Positions 8,805-16,231 of a stretch of DNA of 64,000 nucleotides are shown here, one piece after another. The DNA lies in NCBI RefSeq assembly GCF_022827545.1, contig NZ_CP094669.1, positions 5,511,001 through 5,575,000 of the forward strand. Direction: 5' to 3'. The notes beneath the pieces are model-generated. The model had not been told where the DNA came from, did no database searches, and saw only the letters and a program-made list of their open reading frames with translations. Made by a program: the position numbers and the translations under genes. Position 1 is the stretch's first letter. Each line of letters begins with the position of its first letter. The stretch is from Hymenobacter tibetensis. Lineage in GTDB: Bacteria > Bacteroidota > Bacteroidia > Cytophagales > Hymenobacteraceae.

Positions 8805-9020
8805 CTAGCTGTAAGGCGATTTGTCAAGCTCAGGCTTGTCAAGGTTCCGGTTGGGATGACGAACACCTGCGTCATCGGCTTCTTGCTGAAGCCGCTCTTC
8901 AGTTTGCTCGTCCCGGTCGTTTACGGGCAGGTTGCCAGCGGCTTTCGGCTGCTCGCTTTGCGTCGGGCTACCGTGGTTTTCCTTGGACTGTTGGTTGGTG
9001 TTATTGCTCTTGTAAGGCAT
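8805..9020 (-). CDS. small hydrophilic disordered protein, unknown function
   Basis: 71 residues, almost only polar amino acids (Asn, Gln, Ser, Glu, Asp, Lys, Arg), no Cys, no Trp and no hydrophobic core, so it is likely disordered. ATG at 9020 is preceded by a TAACTTTC box seven bases upstream, close to the Bacteroidota -7 promoter consensus, and the gene has its own terminator, which together support expression as a single gene. Its composition recalls desiccation- or stress-linked hydrophilins, but no family is recognised. Confidence 0.6.
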   Translation of the reverse strand: MPYKSNNTNQQSKENHGSPTQSEQPKAAGNLPVNDRDEQTEERLQQEADDAGVRHPNRNLDKPELDKSPYS

Positions 9021-9027
9021 GGCGGTG

Positions 9028-9035
9028 GAAAGTTA
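9028..9035 (-). promoter_or_regulatory. -7 promoter box close to start codon (near match)
   Basis: Reads TAACTTTC on the minus strand, seven of eight bases of the Bacteroidota TAnnTTTG -7 consensus, and ends seven bases before the ATG at 9020. Transcription from it would give an mRNA with almost no leader. Confidence 0.45.
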
Positions 9036-9083
9036 GGGTGAACAATATGAGATAGCAGAAAGTACACCTGACCAGCTCGCAAC

Positions 9084-9596
9084 CTATTGGTCGATAGCCG
9101 TATCCGTGGCGTTAGGGTCTGTGAGGTCGGCGTTGGTGCCCTGGCGGGCCAGCACGTCGTTGTTGGGTTGTGGCTGTTCCATTTGGCCCATGCCTACCCG
9201 CGAGTTAGGGTTCTCCATTTCGTCGAGGCCTGTGCGGGCATCATCGGCATCCAGCTCGTCAACTGGGCGGCGCGCCTCGATACGGTCTTCCTCGTCTAGC
9301 AGATCAGGGTTGGGCATATCCTCATTGAGTTGCCGGTCGCGGCCCTGGTCGTCGGAAAGCATATTATCGGGGGGCAGCGTGGTGGAATCAGCATTCCGGT
9401 TTTCACCAAGGGCGGTGATACCGTTGGCTGTGTCCGTCCCGTAGCCTTCCCGGCCCTCACGGTTGCCGAAGCCGCCGCGGGCATCTTCATTCTTAGGTGG
9501 ATCACCGCCGGGCGTGATGTGGCCAGCGGCCAGCTCCTGCTCGGTGGTATCGTCGTTGATAACGCGGACGGGGCGGTTCTTGGGGTCGATAGCCAT
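9084..9596 (-). CDS. acidic disordered protein, unknown function
   Basis: 170 residues, strongly acidic and rich in Asp, Glu, Asn, Pro, Gly and Arg, without aromatic clusters, signal peptide or membrane helix. The middle part contains spaced DE-rich segments (LLDEEDRIEARR, ELDADDARTGLDEME). It lies just upstream of the similar small protein at 8805-9020 and reads the same way, 63 bases apart, so the two may be expressed together. I recognise no family; stress protection is only a guess from composition. Confidence 0.65.
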   Translation of the reverse strand: MAIDPKNRPVRVINDDTTEQELAAGHITPGGDPPKNEDARGGFGNREGREGYGTDTANGITALGENRNADSTTLPPDNMLSDDQGRDRQLNEDMPNPDLLDEEDRIEARRPVDELDADDARTGLDEMENPNSRVGMGQMEQPQPNNDVLARQGTNADLTDPNATDTAIDQ

Positions 9597-9778
9597 AGGA
9601 GTAGTGGAATCTTGATGGGGAGGTAGGAAAGTACTATGTACTGTGGTTTACGAATTTGGGTTTAGGTTTAGCTAGTGCATTTGTGCTGGCGCATGCTCGT
9701 TGGGCAGGTCTACTTTCTGCATCAAGCCGCCTCCTGCAACCACTGTCTCGGCTTTCAACACGGTTATCCGCTGCCTTT

Positions 9779-10018
9779 ATGTCTACTGCCTTACCACTTA
9801 TCCGCTCCGTTGCCTCCTTGCGTCAGCACTTGGATGCTGGCCACCCCATAAAGTACTTGTTTTTCTGGGGCCACACCGGCCAGCCGGGAGGTGCAGTCGG
9901 CAAAGAGTGCTTCAGCCAATGGTACCCAGCGGCCTTCACCGTTGATGATGCCACGTTGGCAGTTTGCCAGCGGGCCGCACGTTGCGCAGGTTTACCAAGG
10001 AACTTTAACTGCTACTAG
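9779..10018 (+). pseudogene. truncated NADAR (YbiA-type) domain gene
   Basis: The frame from ATG at 9779 gives 79 residues. The first 57 read like the N-terminus of NADAR-family proteins: ALPLIRSVASLRQHLDAG, then KYLFFWGH, GKECFSQW and YPAAFTVD. Full family members have about 180 residues and continue with a TAEHYMMA segment and a final IWGIGL block; here both are missing and an unrelated tail leads to a stop. A terminator hairpin follows 22 bases later, as expected after a whole gene, so an internal deletion with frame loss is likely. NADAR proteins act on ADP-ribose or riboflavin-pathway intermediates; this copy should be inactive. Confidence 0.7.
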
Positions 10019-10040
10019 CAGCTACTGCTTTACTGCTTAT

Positions 10041-10080
10041 CAGAAGCCTTTTTCGTCAGCAAGAAAGGCTTCTGCGTTTT
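10041..10080 (+). terminator. rho-independent terminator after NADAR remnant
   Basis: Arms 10041-10051 and 10064-10074 pair perfectly over 11 bases with a 12-base loop, followed by CGTTTT on the plus strand. The 200 bases beyond it, up to 10299, show no gene. Confidence 0.75.
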
Positions 10081-10298
10081 CACATGGCCGAGAACAAGCG
10101 CACGAAAGGATACTGCTGTTTGGTGCGGCGGCAATGTCTCCACCTGTTTGGAGAGAGGCGCGGGACAGCCTGCAAGGGGTGGTAGGATGCCTGTGCTACA
10201 CGGTTTTGCGTACGTGGTAACTCACGCCCGTCCTCCCTGCTTCAGGCCGGATTTTCCGAGCGAGGACTGGGGCTGGCTACTTCTCAACACTCTCAGTT

Positions 10299-10553
10299 AT
10301 GTGGATTGAACACGACAACGCCCTCACGCGCACCTTCCGCTTCCCCGACTTCAACACGGCCTTTGCCTTCATGACCGAGGTAGCCGCGGCAGCCGAGCGC
10401 CTAGACCATCATCCGTGGTGGGCCAACGAGTACAGCACCGTGGAATTTCGGCTACGCACGCACGACGCCGGCAACACCGTGACCAAGCGCGACCATCGGC
10501 TGGCAGACGCCATTGACGAAGTAGCTGTTCGGCATGGCGCAACCGTGGTTTAG
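10299..10553 (+). CDS. 4a-hydroxytetrahydrobiopterin dehydratase
   Basis: 84 residues, a near-minimal pterin-4a-carbinolamine dehydratase. The protein shows the family pattern of L-x-R-x-F-x-F near the start, then AERLDHHPWW (the conserved His-His-Pro active-site block), NEYSTVEFRLRTHDAG, and the final DHRLADAIDEV helix. The enzyme dehydrates 4a-hydroxytetrahydropterin after aromatic amino acid hydroxylation, and in many bacteria without such hydroxylases it has a less clear pterin role. No phenylalanine hydroxylase is nearby. Slightly short but complete. Confidence 0.9.
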   Translation: MWIEHDNALTRTFRFPDFNTAFAFMTEVAAAAERLDHHPWWANEYSTVEFRLRTHDAGNTVTKRDHRLADAIDEVAVRHGATVV

Positions 10554-10648
10554 ATGGCTACTGATGCCGCACTTTCTAGCAAGGTGCGTACGGGTTTACG
10601 AGTTGCTATTCACTGTGTAGCGTCAGCTGATGCTGAGGCGCTACGCCC

Positions 10649-10656
10649 TACCTTTG
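10649..10656 (+). promoter_or_regulatory. -7 promoter box directly before rsmI start
   Basis: TACCTTTG, an exact match to the Bacteroidota -7 consensus TAnnTTTG, ends four bases before the rsmI ATG at 10661. Transcription would start at or just before the start codon, giving a leaderless message. Confidence 0.55.
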
Positions 10657-10660
10657 CCGT

Positions 10661-11377
10661 ATGTCGGAACCAGCAGCTACTCTTCTTTATCTAGTCCCCA
10701 CCCCCATCGGCAACCTGGAGGACATCACGCTGCGGGCCATTCGGGTACTTGGCGAGGTGGATACGGTGCTAGCCGAAGACACCCGTACCAGCGGCCGCCT
10801 GCTGCAACACTTAGGGTTGAAAAAACCCATGCTCAGCTACCACCTCCACAACGAGCACCAGCAAGTGCAGCGGCTGTTGGAGAGGCTGGAGAAAGGCGAA
10901 ACCATGGCGCTGGTATCAGATGCGGGCACCCCCGGAATTTCCGACCCCGGCTTTCTGTTGGTGAGAGAATGCCTGGCGCGTGGCATCAAGGTGGAATGCT
11001 TGCCGGGCGCAACGGCGTTTGTTCCCGCGTTGCTGAAGTCGGGGTTCGGCGCGGAACGGTTTTCGTTTGAGGGGTTTCTGCCGGTGAAGAAAGGCCGCCA
11101 GACCCGCTTGCGCGAACTGGCTCCGGAAACTCGCACCATGATATTTTACGAGTCGCCGCACCGCATTGTCAAGACGCTGGAACAACTGGCGGAGGTGTTG
11201 GGGCCGGATCGGCAGGCTTCCGTAAGCCGGGAGCTAACCAAGCTGTTTGAAGAAACCGTGAACGGGACGCTGCTCGAGTTGGCTGCCAACTTTGCGGCTC
11301 GTGCCAGCATCAAAGGAGAAATAGTGTTAGTGGTTCAGGGTCAAAAAGATCTTAAAGAAGAGCGTCGTGCTGACTAA
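10661..11377 (+). CDS. rsmI: 16S rRNA (cytidine(1402)-2'-O)-methyltransferase
   Basis: 238 residues, usual family length. It uses S-adenosylmethionine to methylate the ribose of C1402 in the ribosomal P site. Visible tetrapyrrole-methylase-fold blocks: LVPTPIGNLEDITLRAI at the N-terminus, VLAEDTRTSGRLL, LVSDAGTPGISDPG (cofactor loop), LPGATAFVPAL and FYESPHRI, then a C-terminal VSRELTKLFEE segment. The gene overlaps the start of lnt by 11 bases, so the two are translated from one message. A TAnnTTTG box lies just upstream of the start codon. Confidence 0.97.
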   Translation: MSEPAATLLYLVPTPIGNLEDITLRAIRVLGEVDTVLAEDTRTSGRLLQHLGLKKPMLSYHLHNEHQQVQRLLERLEKGETMALVSDAGTPGISDPGFLLVRECLARGIKVECLPGATAFVPALLKSGFGAERFSFEGFLPVKKGRQTRLRELAPETRTMIFYESPHRIVKTLEQLAEVLGPDRQASVSRELTKLFEETVNGTLLELAANFAARASIKGEIVLVVQGQKDLKEERRAD

Positions 11378-13121
11378 ACCTTCCGTGTCGGAACTATCTG
11401 TGGCGGCCCCAGCAGAGGCCGCTACCTTATCAAGCCGCCAAGTTGCGTGGCAGCCTGCCGTCTTGGCGTTGGTGGGCGCTGTCCTGCTGTGGCTAGGGTG
11501 GCCGGTGCACCCGGCTCCGTTGGCGGGGCTGGCGGCCGTGTTGCTGGTAGGCTGGGTGCCGTATCTGCGTATGGAGCAGCTACTGGTAGCACGCGGGGCC
11601 AGCGGCTGGAAAGTGTTTCGCTACACCTACCTGCTGCTGGTACTCTGGAACGCCTTTACCACGTGGTGGGTGAGTTTCAGCACCTTGGGCGGCGGTATTG
11701 CAGCCGTTGTGCTGAATGCGCTGCTGATGTGCATTCCCACCATGGCCTTCTACCACACCAAGCGCCTAGCCGGCCCGAAGCTCGGGTACCTCTCACTTCC
11801 CATCTACTGGATTGCGTTCGAGCAGCTGCATTTGCACTGGGACCTAACCTGGCCGTGGCTTACGCTCGGCAACGGGTTTGCACAGGCCAACTACTGGGTG
11901 CAGTGGTACGAGTACACCGGCTTCCTGGGTGGTTCGCTGTGGATATGGGTGGTGAATATTCTGCTGTTCCGCGCTTGGTTTGGCTTCCAATATAGTGCGG
12001 CTTCCACTGCTGACCGCCTGAATTCCGCCGTCAACCGGCCCGGCGAAAGGTCTCCTGCGCGGCCGTTGGCGGCGCGGTGGTTGGCACCCATAGTAGCGGT
12101 GCTGTTGCCTATCCTTGTCTCCTATTTCATTGGCGCCACGTATCAGGAGAAAGGCGAAACCGCCGAGGTGGTGGTGGTGCAGCCCAACGTAGACCCGTTC
12201 CTGGAGAAGTTCAGCAGTAACCCCAACTTTATTCCCTACGACGCCCAGGTGACCCGCCTGCTTACGCTCACCGAACAGCAGCTCACGCCCCAAACCAAGC
12301 TCGTACTTTGGCCCGAAACGGCACTTGAGGAAGCCTACTTCGAGCAGAACTTCGAAAGCAACCCCAAGGTGATACGCTTGCGCGGTTGGCTACGTCAGCA
12401 TCCTGGCGTCGAGCTGATTACGGGTATGACCACCATCAAGATGTATGGCAGTAGCAAGGAAACCGCTACCCCCACGGCCCGCTTCCGCGACGACCTAGGC
12501 TACTACGATGTCTTCAATTCGGCGGTGCATTTTACCAATGCTACTGCTCCGGTTACCTTCTACCATAAGTCGCGCCTGGTGCCGGGCGTAGAGAAAGTGC
12601 CCGTGGCACTAACCAAGCTTATTGCCAATATTGATTTGGGCGGCACGGTAGGCTCCTATGGCAGTCAGGAACAACGGACTGTATTCAACACGGCTACCCC
12701 CGCGCTACGCCTCGCGCCCTCTATCTGCTACGAGTCGGTGTACGGTGATTTCATGGCCGAATACGTGAAGAACGGCGCCACCCTTATCGGCATCATCACC
12801 AACGACGGCTGGTGGAGCGACTCACCCGGCCACAAGCAGCACTTTCAGTACGCCACGCTCCGCGCTATTGAAACCCGCCGCGACATTGCCCGCTCCGCCA
12901 ACACCGGCATTTCGGGCTTCATCAACCAGAAAGGCGAAGTGCTAGAGCGCACCGCGTGGTGGGTGCAAGCCGTCAGCCGCCACACCGTCCACCTCAACCA
13001 AGAGCTAACCTTCTACGTGAAGCACGGCGACCTGCTAGGTCCCGCCACGCAGGTGCTGGCGGTGTTGCTGTTGGTGCTGGTGCTGGTGCTGGTGCGGCGA
13101 TTCAGCAAGAGCGTCGCGTAA
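11367..13121 (+). CDS. lnt: apolipoprotein N-acyltransferase
   Basis: 584 residues, starting at GTG inside the end of rsmI. Several membrane helices fill the first 250 residues, followed by a nitrilase-like periplasmic domain. The catalytic triad is visible as E317 (LWPETALEE), K401 (FYHKSRLVPG) and C454 (SICYESVYGDF), matching E267/K335/C387 of the E. coli enzyme. Lnt adds the third acyl chain to lipoproteins in the inner membrane, the last step of their maturation. This fits a genome with SusD-type lipoproteins. A final helix (VLAVLLLVLVLVLVRRF) anchors the C-terminus. Confidence 0.96.
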   Translation: MLTKPSVSELSVAAPAEAATLSSRQVAWQPAVLALVGAVLLWLGWPVHPAPLAGLAAVLLVGWVPYLRMEQLLVARGASGWKVFRYTYLLLVLWNAFTTWWVSFSTLGGGIAAVVLNALLMCIPTMAFYHTKRLAGPKLGYLSLPIYWIAFEQLHLHWDLTWPWLTLGNGFAQANYWVQWYEYTGFLGGSLWIWVVNILLFRAWFGFQYSAASTADRLNSAVNRPGERSPARPLAARWLAPIVAVLLPILVSYFIGATYQEKGETAEVVVVQPNVDPFLEKFSSNPNFIPYDAQVTRLLTLTEQQLTPQTKLVLWPETALEEAYFEQNFESNPKVIRLRGWLRQHPGVELITGMTTIKMYGSSKETATPTARFRDDLGYYDVFNSAVHFTNATAPVTFYHKSRLVPGVEKVPVALTKLIANIDLGGTVGSYGSQEQRTVFNTATPALRLAPSICYESVYGDFMAEYVKNGATLIGIITNDGWWSDSPGHKQHFQYATLRAIETRRDIARSANTGISGFINQKGEVLERTAWWVQAVSRHTVHLNQELTFYVKHGDLLGPATQVLAVLLLVLVLVLVRRFSKSVA

Positions 13122-13259
13122 TGCTCGGCTGCTGGTAGCGGTTTGTCGGGTGGCGTATTATTTTCGGGCCGTTCTTGAAACGTCAAGTCGGGTACTCGTA
13201 TACCGGTTTGTCTTACCGAACCGCGGTGGTTCACTTACAGCCTAGGCGTTGGCTTGGGC

Positions 13260-13267
13260 TACATTTC
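13260..13267 (+). promoter_or_regulatory. -7 promoter box before inositol monophosphatase (near match)
   Basis: TACATTTC matches seven of eight bases of TAnnTTTG and ends five bases before the ATG at 13273, the same arrangement as at 10649 and 14163. Confidence 0.4.
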
Positions 13268-13272
13268 ACTTT

Positions 13273-14076
13273 ATGGATTACAACCAACTCAGCTTTCAGC
13301 TAGCTGCCGTTACCCGCCACGCGGGCCAATTTATTCGCCAGGAGTCCGCCACCTTCGACCGGGGCCGGGTTGAGACCAAAGGCTTGCACGACTTGGTGTC
13401 GTACGTAGACAAGGAAACCGAAAAGCTGCTCGTAGCTGGCCTGCGCGAGTTGCTGCCCGAAGCCGGCTTTATCACCGAAGAAGGCACCGAAGGCGCCGTG
13501 CAAGCCGACGAATACAACTGGATTATCGACCCGCTGGACGGCACCACCAACTTCGTGCACGGTCTGCCCTGCTACTCGGTCAGTGTGGCCCTGATGCACC
13601 ACCAGGAGCTGGTAGCGGGCGTGGTGTACGAAGTGAACCGCGACGAGTGCTTCCGCGCTGCCCTCGGGTCAGGAGCCTTCTGCAATGAAATTCCGATTCA
13701 GGTCAGTAGCAGCGCTACGTTGGGCAGCTCTTTAGTAGCCACCGGGTTTCCCTACTCGAAGTTCGGCCAGCTCGAAAACTACTTGCAGATACTGGGCGCC
13801 TTCATGCAACGCTCCCACGGTGTCCGCCGCTTCGGCTCCGCGGCCGTTGACTTGGCCTACGTGGCGGCTGGCCGCTTTGAGAGCTTCTTCGAGTTCAACC
13901 TCAACTCGTATGACGTAGCCGCTGGTATCTTGCTCGTGCGCGAAGCAGGCGGCCGCGTGACCCAGTTCTTGGAAGAGGGCGACCCTATTTTTGGCCGGGA
14001 ATTGGTGGCCAGCAACACCCACATCCACCAGGAAATGCAAGACACCATCCGGGAGTTCTGGCACCCAACGGCCTAG
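13273..14076 (+). CDS. inositol monophosphatase family protein
   Basis: 267 residues, the usual family size. Metal-binding and catalytic motifs are in place: FITEEGTE near residue 65-70, DPLDGTTNFVHG from D86, and the C-terminal block RRFGSAAVDLAYVAAGRFESFFE followed by SYDVAAGILLVREAGG. Such enzymes dephosphorylate inositol phosphates, 3'-phosphoadenosine phosphate or related sugar phosphates; the bacterial SuhB type is also possible, and the sequence does not settle the substrate. The frame is open eight codons upstream, but MDYNQLSFQL at 13273 gives the normal N-terminal helix. Confidence 0.92.
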   Translation: MDYNQLSFQLAAVTRHAGQFIRQESATFDRGRVETKGLHDLVSYVDKETEKLLVAGLRELLPEAGFITEEGTEGAVQADEYNWIIDPLDGTTNFVHGLPCYSVSVALMHHQELVAGVVYEVNRDECFRAALGSGAFCNEIPIQVSSSATLGSSLVATGFPYSKFGQLENYLQILGAFMQRSHGVRRFGSAAVDLAYVAAGRFESFFEFNLNSYDVAAGILLVREAGGRVTQFLEEGDPIFGRELVASNTHIHQEMQDTIREFWHPTA

Positions 14077-14162
14077 CTTTCAGGCAACATTAAAAAGCAG
14101 GCAATCTGCTTGTGCGCTAGGAAGTAAAGACCGTGCACAAGCAAACTTTTCCGGGCGCGTCG

Positions 14163-14170
14163 TAGTTTTG
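14163..14170 (+). promoter_or_regulatory. -7 promoter box before the small Cys-rich membrane protein
   Basis: TAGTTTTG is an exact TAnnTTTG match, ending eight bases before the ATG at 14179. The expected transcription start is at or within a few bases of the start codon. Confidence 0.5.
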
Positions 14171-14178
14171 CATGCATT

Positions 14179-14373
14179 ATGTGGATTCAGACACTCATCA
14201 TTGTTCTGCTCTTTGTCGGGGCGTCCTTTTATGTAGGGCGTATTTTCTGGCGGGCGTTTTTCGATAAATCATCGGCGGGCTGCGCCAAGGGCTGTGGTGG
14301 CGCTTGTGGTACCATCGATGTAGACCGGCTGCAACGGACTATTGAGGCCGCCGCTACCCGTAGCACGAAGTAA
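14179..14373 (+). CDS. FeoB-associated-type Cys-rich membrane peptide
   Basis: 64 residues: one membrane helix at about 5-25, a short basic-aromatic link, then a Cys cluster C35-x3-C39-x3-C43 with intervening Gly, followed by an amphipathic helix. This is the layout of the FeoB-associated Cys-rich membrane protein family, which is usually coded next to the ferrous iron transporter FeoB and may help its assembly or sense iron. No feo gene is in this window. It carries its own promoter box and terminator, so it is expressed alone. Confidence 0.75.
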   Translation: MWIQTLIIVLLFVGASFYVGRIFWRAFFDKSSAGCAKGCGGACGTIDVDRLQRTIEAAATRSTK

Positions 14374-14408
14374 GTGCGTATTCCGCTTTCCATATTTTTG
14401 GCAACCTG

Positions 14409-14450
14409 CCCCCGTACTGGCTCCGTATAGCCGGTACGGGGGTTTGTTTT
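14409..14450 (+). terminator. rho-independent terminator
   Basis: Arms 14409-14420 and 14431-14442 pair over 12 bases with one G-T wobble and a ten-base loop, followed by TTTGTTTT. It ends the transcript of the small Cys-rich membrane protein. Confidence 0.88.
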
Positions 14451-14494
14451 AACGCCCTTTTAACCCTTCAGCTTTCCAACCGAACTCTACCATC

Positions 14495-14842
14495 ATGCAA
14501 GACAAAGAAGAAGAACGCTCGCTCGTAAAAGTGGAAGAGACCCTCAAAAAGGGTGGGTTTACAGCTGATTTTCGCGTGTCCGAAGGCCGCCTGTTCACCA
14601 TCAATACCCGCGACGAGCAAACCAAGAGCTACGCCCCCAATGAGGTGGTAATTGTGGACTTCTATCGTTTTGAAGGCGAGAGTGACCCCGATGACATGTC
14701 TATCCTGTACGCCCTGGAAACTGCCGACGGTGTGCGTGGCACCATCTCCTCGGCCTATGGCACGTACGGCGATTCTGATGCGCTCGACTTCCTCAAGCAA
14801 GTGGAAGACCTAGGCAAAAACCTAACAAAAGGCCACAAGTAA
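14495..14842 (+). CDS. small conserved-type cytosolic protein, unknown function
   Basis: 115 residues, no membrane segment. It contains a long N-terminal helix (KVEETLKKGGFTADFRV), a central strand pair, and VDFYRFEGESDPDDMSILYALE followed by DGVRGTISSAYGTYGDSDALDFL. The R-F-E-G-x-S-D-P-D-D and YG-x-Y elements are typical of a small protein group common in Bacteroidota and sometimes labelled, without basis I can see, phosphoribosylpyrophosphate synthetase; it lacks the size and nucleotide-binding motifs of that enzyme. It forms a single-gene unit with a terminator just downstream. Confidence 0.75.
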   Translation: MQDKEEERSLVKVEETLKKGGFTADFRVSEGRLFTINTRDEQTKSYAPNEVVIVDFYRFEGESDPDDMSILYALETADGVRGTISSAYGTYGDSDALDFLKQVEDLGKNLTKGHK

Positions 14843-14871
14843 GCGCATCTTACTTCCCGACTACCTGCTCT

Positions 14872-14904
14872 AAAGTGCGTCCCGACCAGTTCGGGACGCA
14901 CTTT
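14872..14904 (+). terminator. terminator hairpin
   Basis: Perfect 14-base arms 14872-14885 and 14891-14904 around a five-base loop, 29 bases after the stop of the preceding gene. The right arm ends in CTTT followed by GCCGTTTCT, a weak T tail. Confidence 0.75.
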
Positions 14905-14932
14905 GCCGTTTCTACCCCACCCAACCTCGACT

Positions 14933-16225
14933 ATGAAAACCAACCTGCCCACCCATCCGTTGCACACCGCCTCCGACCTCGACCCGCTGATGCAAGCCGT
15001 CGGGGATGCGCGGATCGTGCTGCTTGGCGAGGCCTCTCACGGCACGGCCGAGTACTACACCTGGCGCACCACCATCTCCAAGCGGTTGATTCAAGAGAAA
15101 GGTTTTCACTTTATTGCCGTGGAAGGCGACTGGCCTGGCTGCTTTGAAGTGAATGCGGCCATCAAAAAAGACGAGGTGTTGTACGGTTCGGTGCCGCAGC
15201 TGCTACGCACGTTCAACCGCTGGCCGACTTGGATGTGGGGCAACTGGGAAATTGTGGGCTTGGTGGACTGGCTGCACGCGCACAACCGCCAACAGCCCCT
15301 GGAGCAACGGGTAGGGTTCTATGGCCTAGACGTGTACAGCCTCTGGGAATCATTGCAAGAGATACTGCAGTACGTGGAAAAGCAAGGCGACGGGGCAGTG
15401 CAGGCAGCTCAGCGCGCCTTTCAGTGCTTCGAGCCCTACGGCAACGATCCGCAGGAATACGCCCAAGCCATTGCGTATGTGTCGGAAGACTGCCAAGACG
15501 AAGTGAACGACATGCTGCGCGCGCTACGCACCCAAAGCGCCCGGCAACCTGATGGGCTGGCCGATCGGGAATCGAAATTCGCGGCCGACCAGAACGCGCT
15601 GGTTGCCGTGAATGCCGAGCGCTACTACCGGGCCATGCTACGGGGTGGCGCGGCCTCTTGGAACGTGCGCGACAACCACATGATGGAAACTCTCACGCGC
15701 CTGCTCGACCTACACGGCCCCGACAGCAAAGCCATCATCTGGGAACACAACACCCACGTGGGAGATGCGCGCTACACCGACATGCGCCGCGAAGACATGG
15801 TGAATGTGGGCCAGCTAGCACGGGAAGCCTACGGCCGCAAAAACGTGTTCATTGCCGGGTTTGGCTCCTACGAGGGCTCTGTTATTGCGGGCAACAAGTG
15901 GGGCGCTACGCCGCAAAAAATAAACGTACCCGCCGCGCCCCGCAACTCGTGGGAGCACCTGCTTCACCAGCAGCTACAGGGCGAGAATGCGCTCCTGCTT
16001 TCCCAAGAGCTGCGCGATATTCCTGAGCTGCAACAGCCTATCGGCCACCGGGCCATTGGCGTGGTGTATCGGCCCGAGTTCGAACAGTTTGGCAACTACG
16101 TCCCCTCCCTCATCCCCGACCGGTACGATGCCTTTCTGTTCATCGACCAGACCCAGGCCTTGCATCCGCTTCCCACGCCCGCCGACCAGCAAACACCCCC
16201 AGATTTATATCCCTCGGGTGAATGA
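14933..16225 (+). CDS. erythromycin esterase family protein
   Basis: 430 residues from ATG at 14933. Family hallmarks: IVLLGEASHGTAEYYTWR near residues 28-45 (Glu and His of the active site), FIAVEGDWPGCFEVN, RVGFYGLDVYSLWES, and DSKAIIWEHNTHVGDARYTDM toward the C-terminal half. Proteins of this family include the macrolide esterases EreA and EreB, but most chromosomal members have unknown substrates, and this one resembles the broad chromosomal group, so no resistance role is claimed. No signal peptide. The stop lies only six bases from the end of the convergent MscS gene. Confidence 0.9.
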   Translation: MKTNLPTHPLHTASDLDPLMQAVGDARIVLLGEASHGTAEYYTWRTTISKRLIQEKGFHFIAVEGDWPGCFEVNAAIKKDEVLYGSVPQLLRTFNRWPTWMWGNWEIVGLVDWLHAHNRQQPLEQRVGFYGLDVYSLWESLQEILQYVEKQGDGAVQAAQRAFQCFEPYGNDPQEYAQAIAYVSEDCQDEVNDMLRALRTQSARQPDGLADRESKFAADQNALVAVNAERYYRAMLRGGAASWNVRDNHMMETLTRLLDLHGPDSKAIIWEHNTHVGDARYTDMRREDMVNVGQLAREAYGRKNVFIAGFGSYEGSVIAGNKWGATPQKINVPAAPRNSWEHLLHQQLQGENALLLSQELRDIPELQQPIGHRAIGVVYRPEFEQFGNYVPSLIPDRYDAFLFIDQTQALHPLPTPADQQTPPDLYPSGE

Positions 16226-16231
16226 GTGGCG

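Noticed and set aside
9891..10220. Plus-strand frame of 109 residues after the NADAR remnant
   Set aside because: Runs through the terminator hairpin and has no fold; only its first part may hold NADAR debris.
14933..16225. Antibiotic resistance role for the erythromycin-esterase-like protein
   Set aside because: The family is mostly chromosomal proteins of unknown substrate; no mobile context here.
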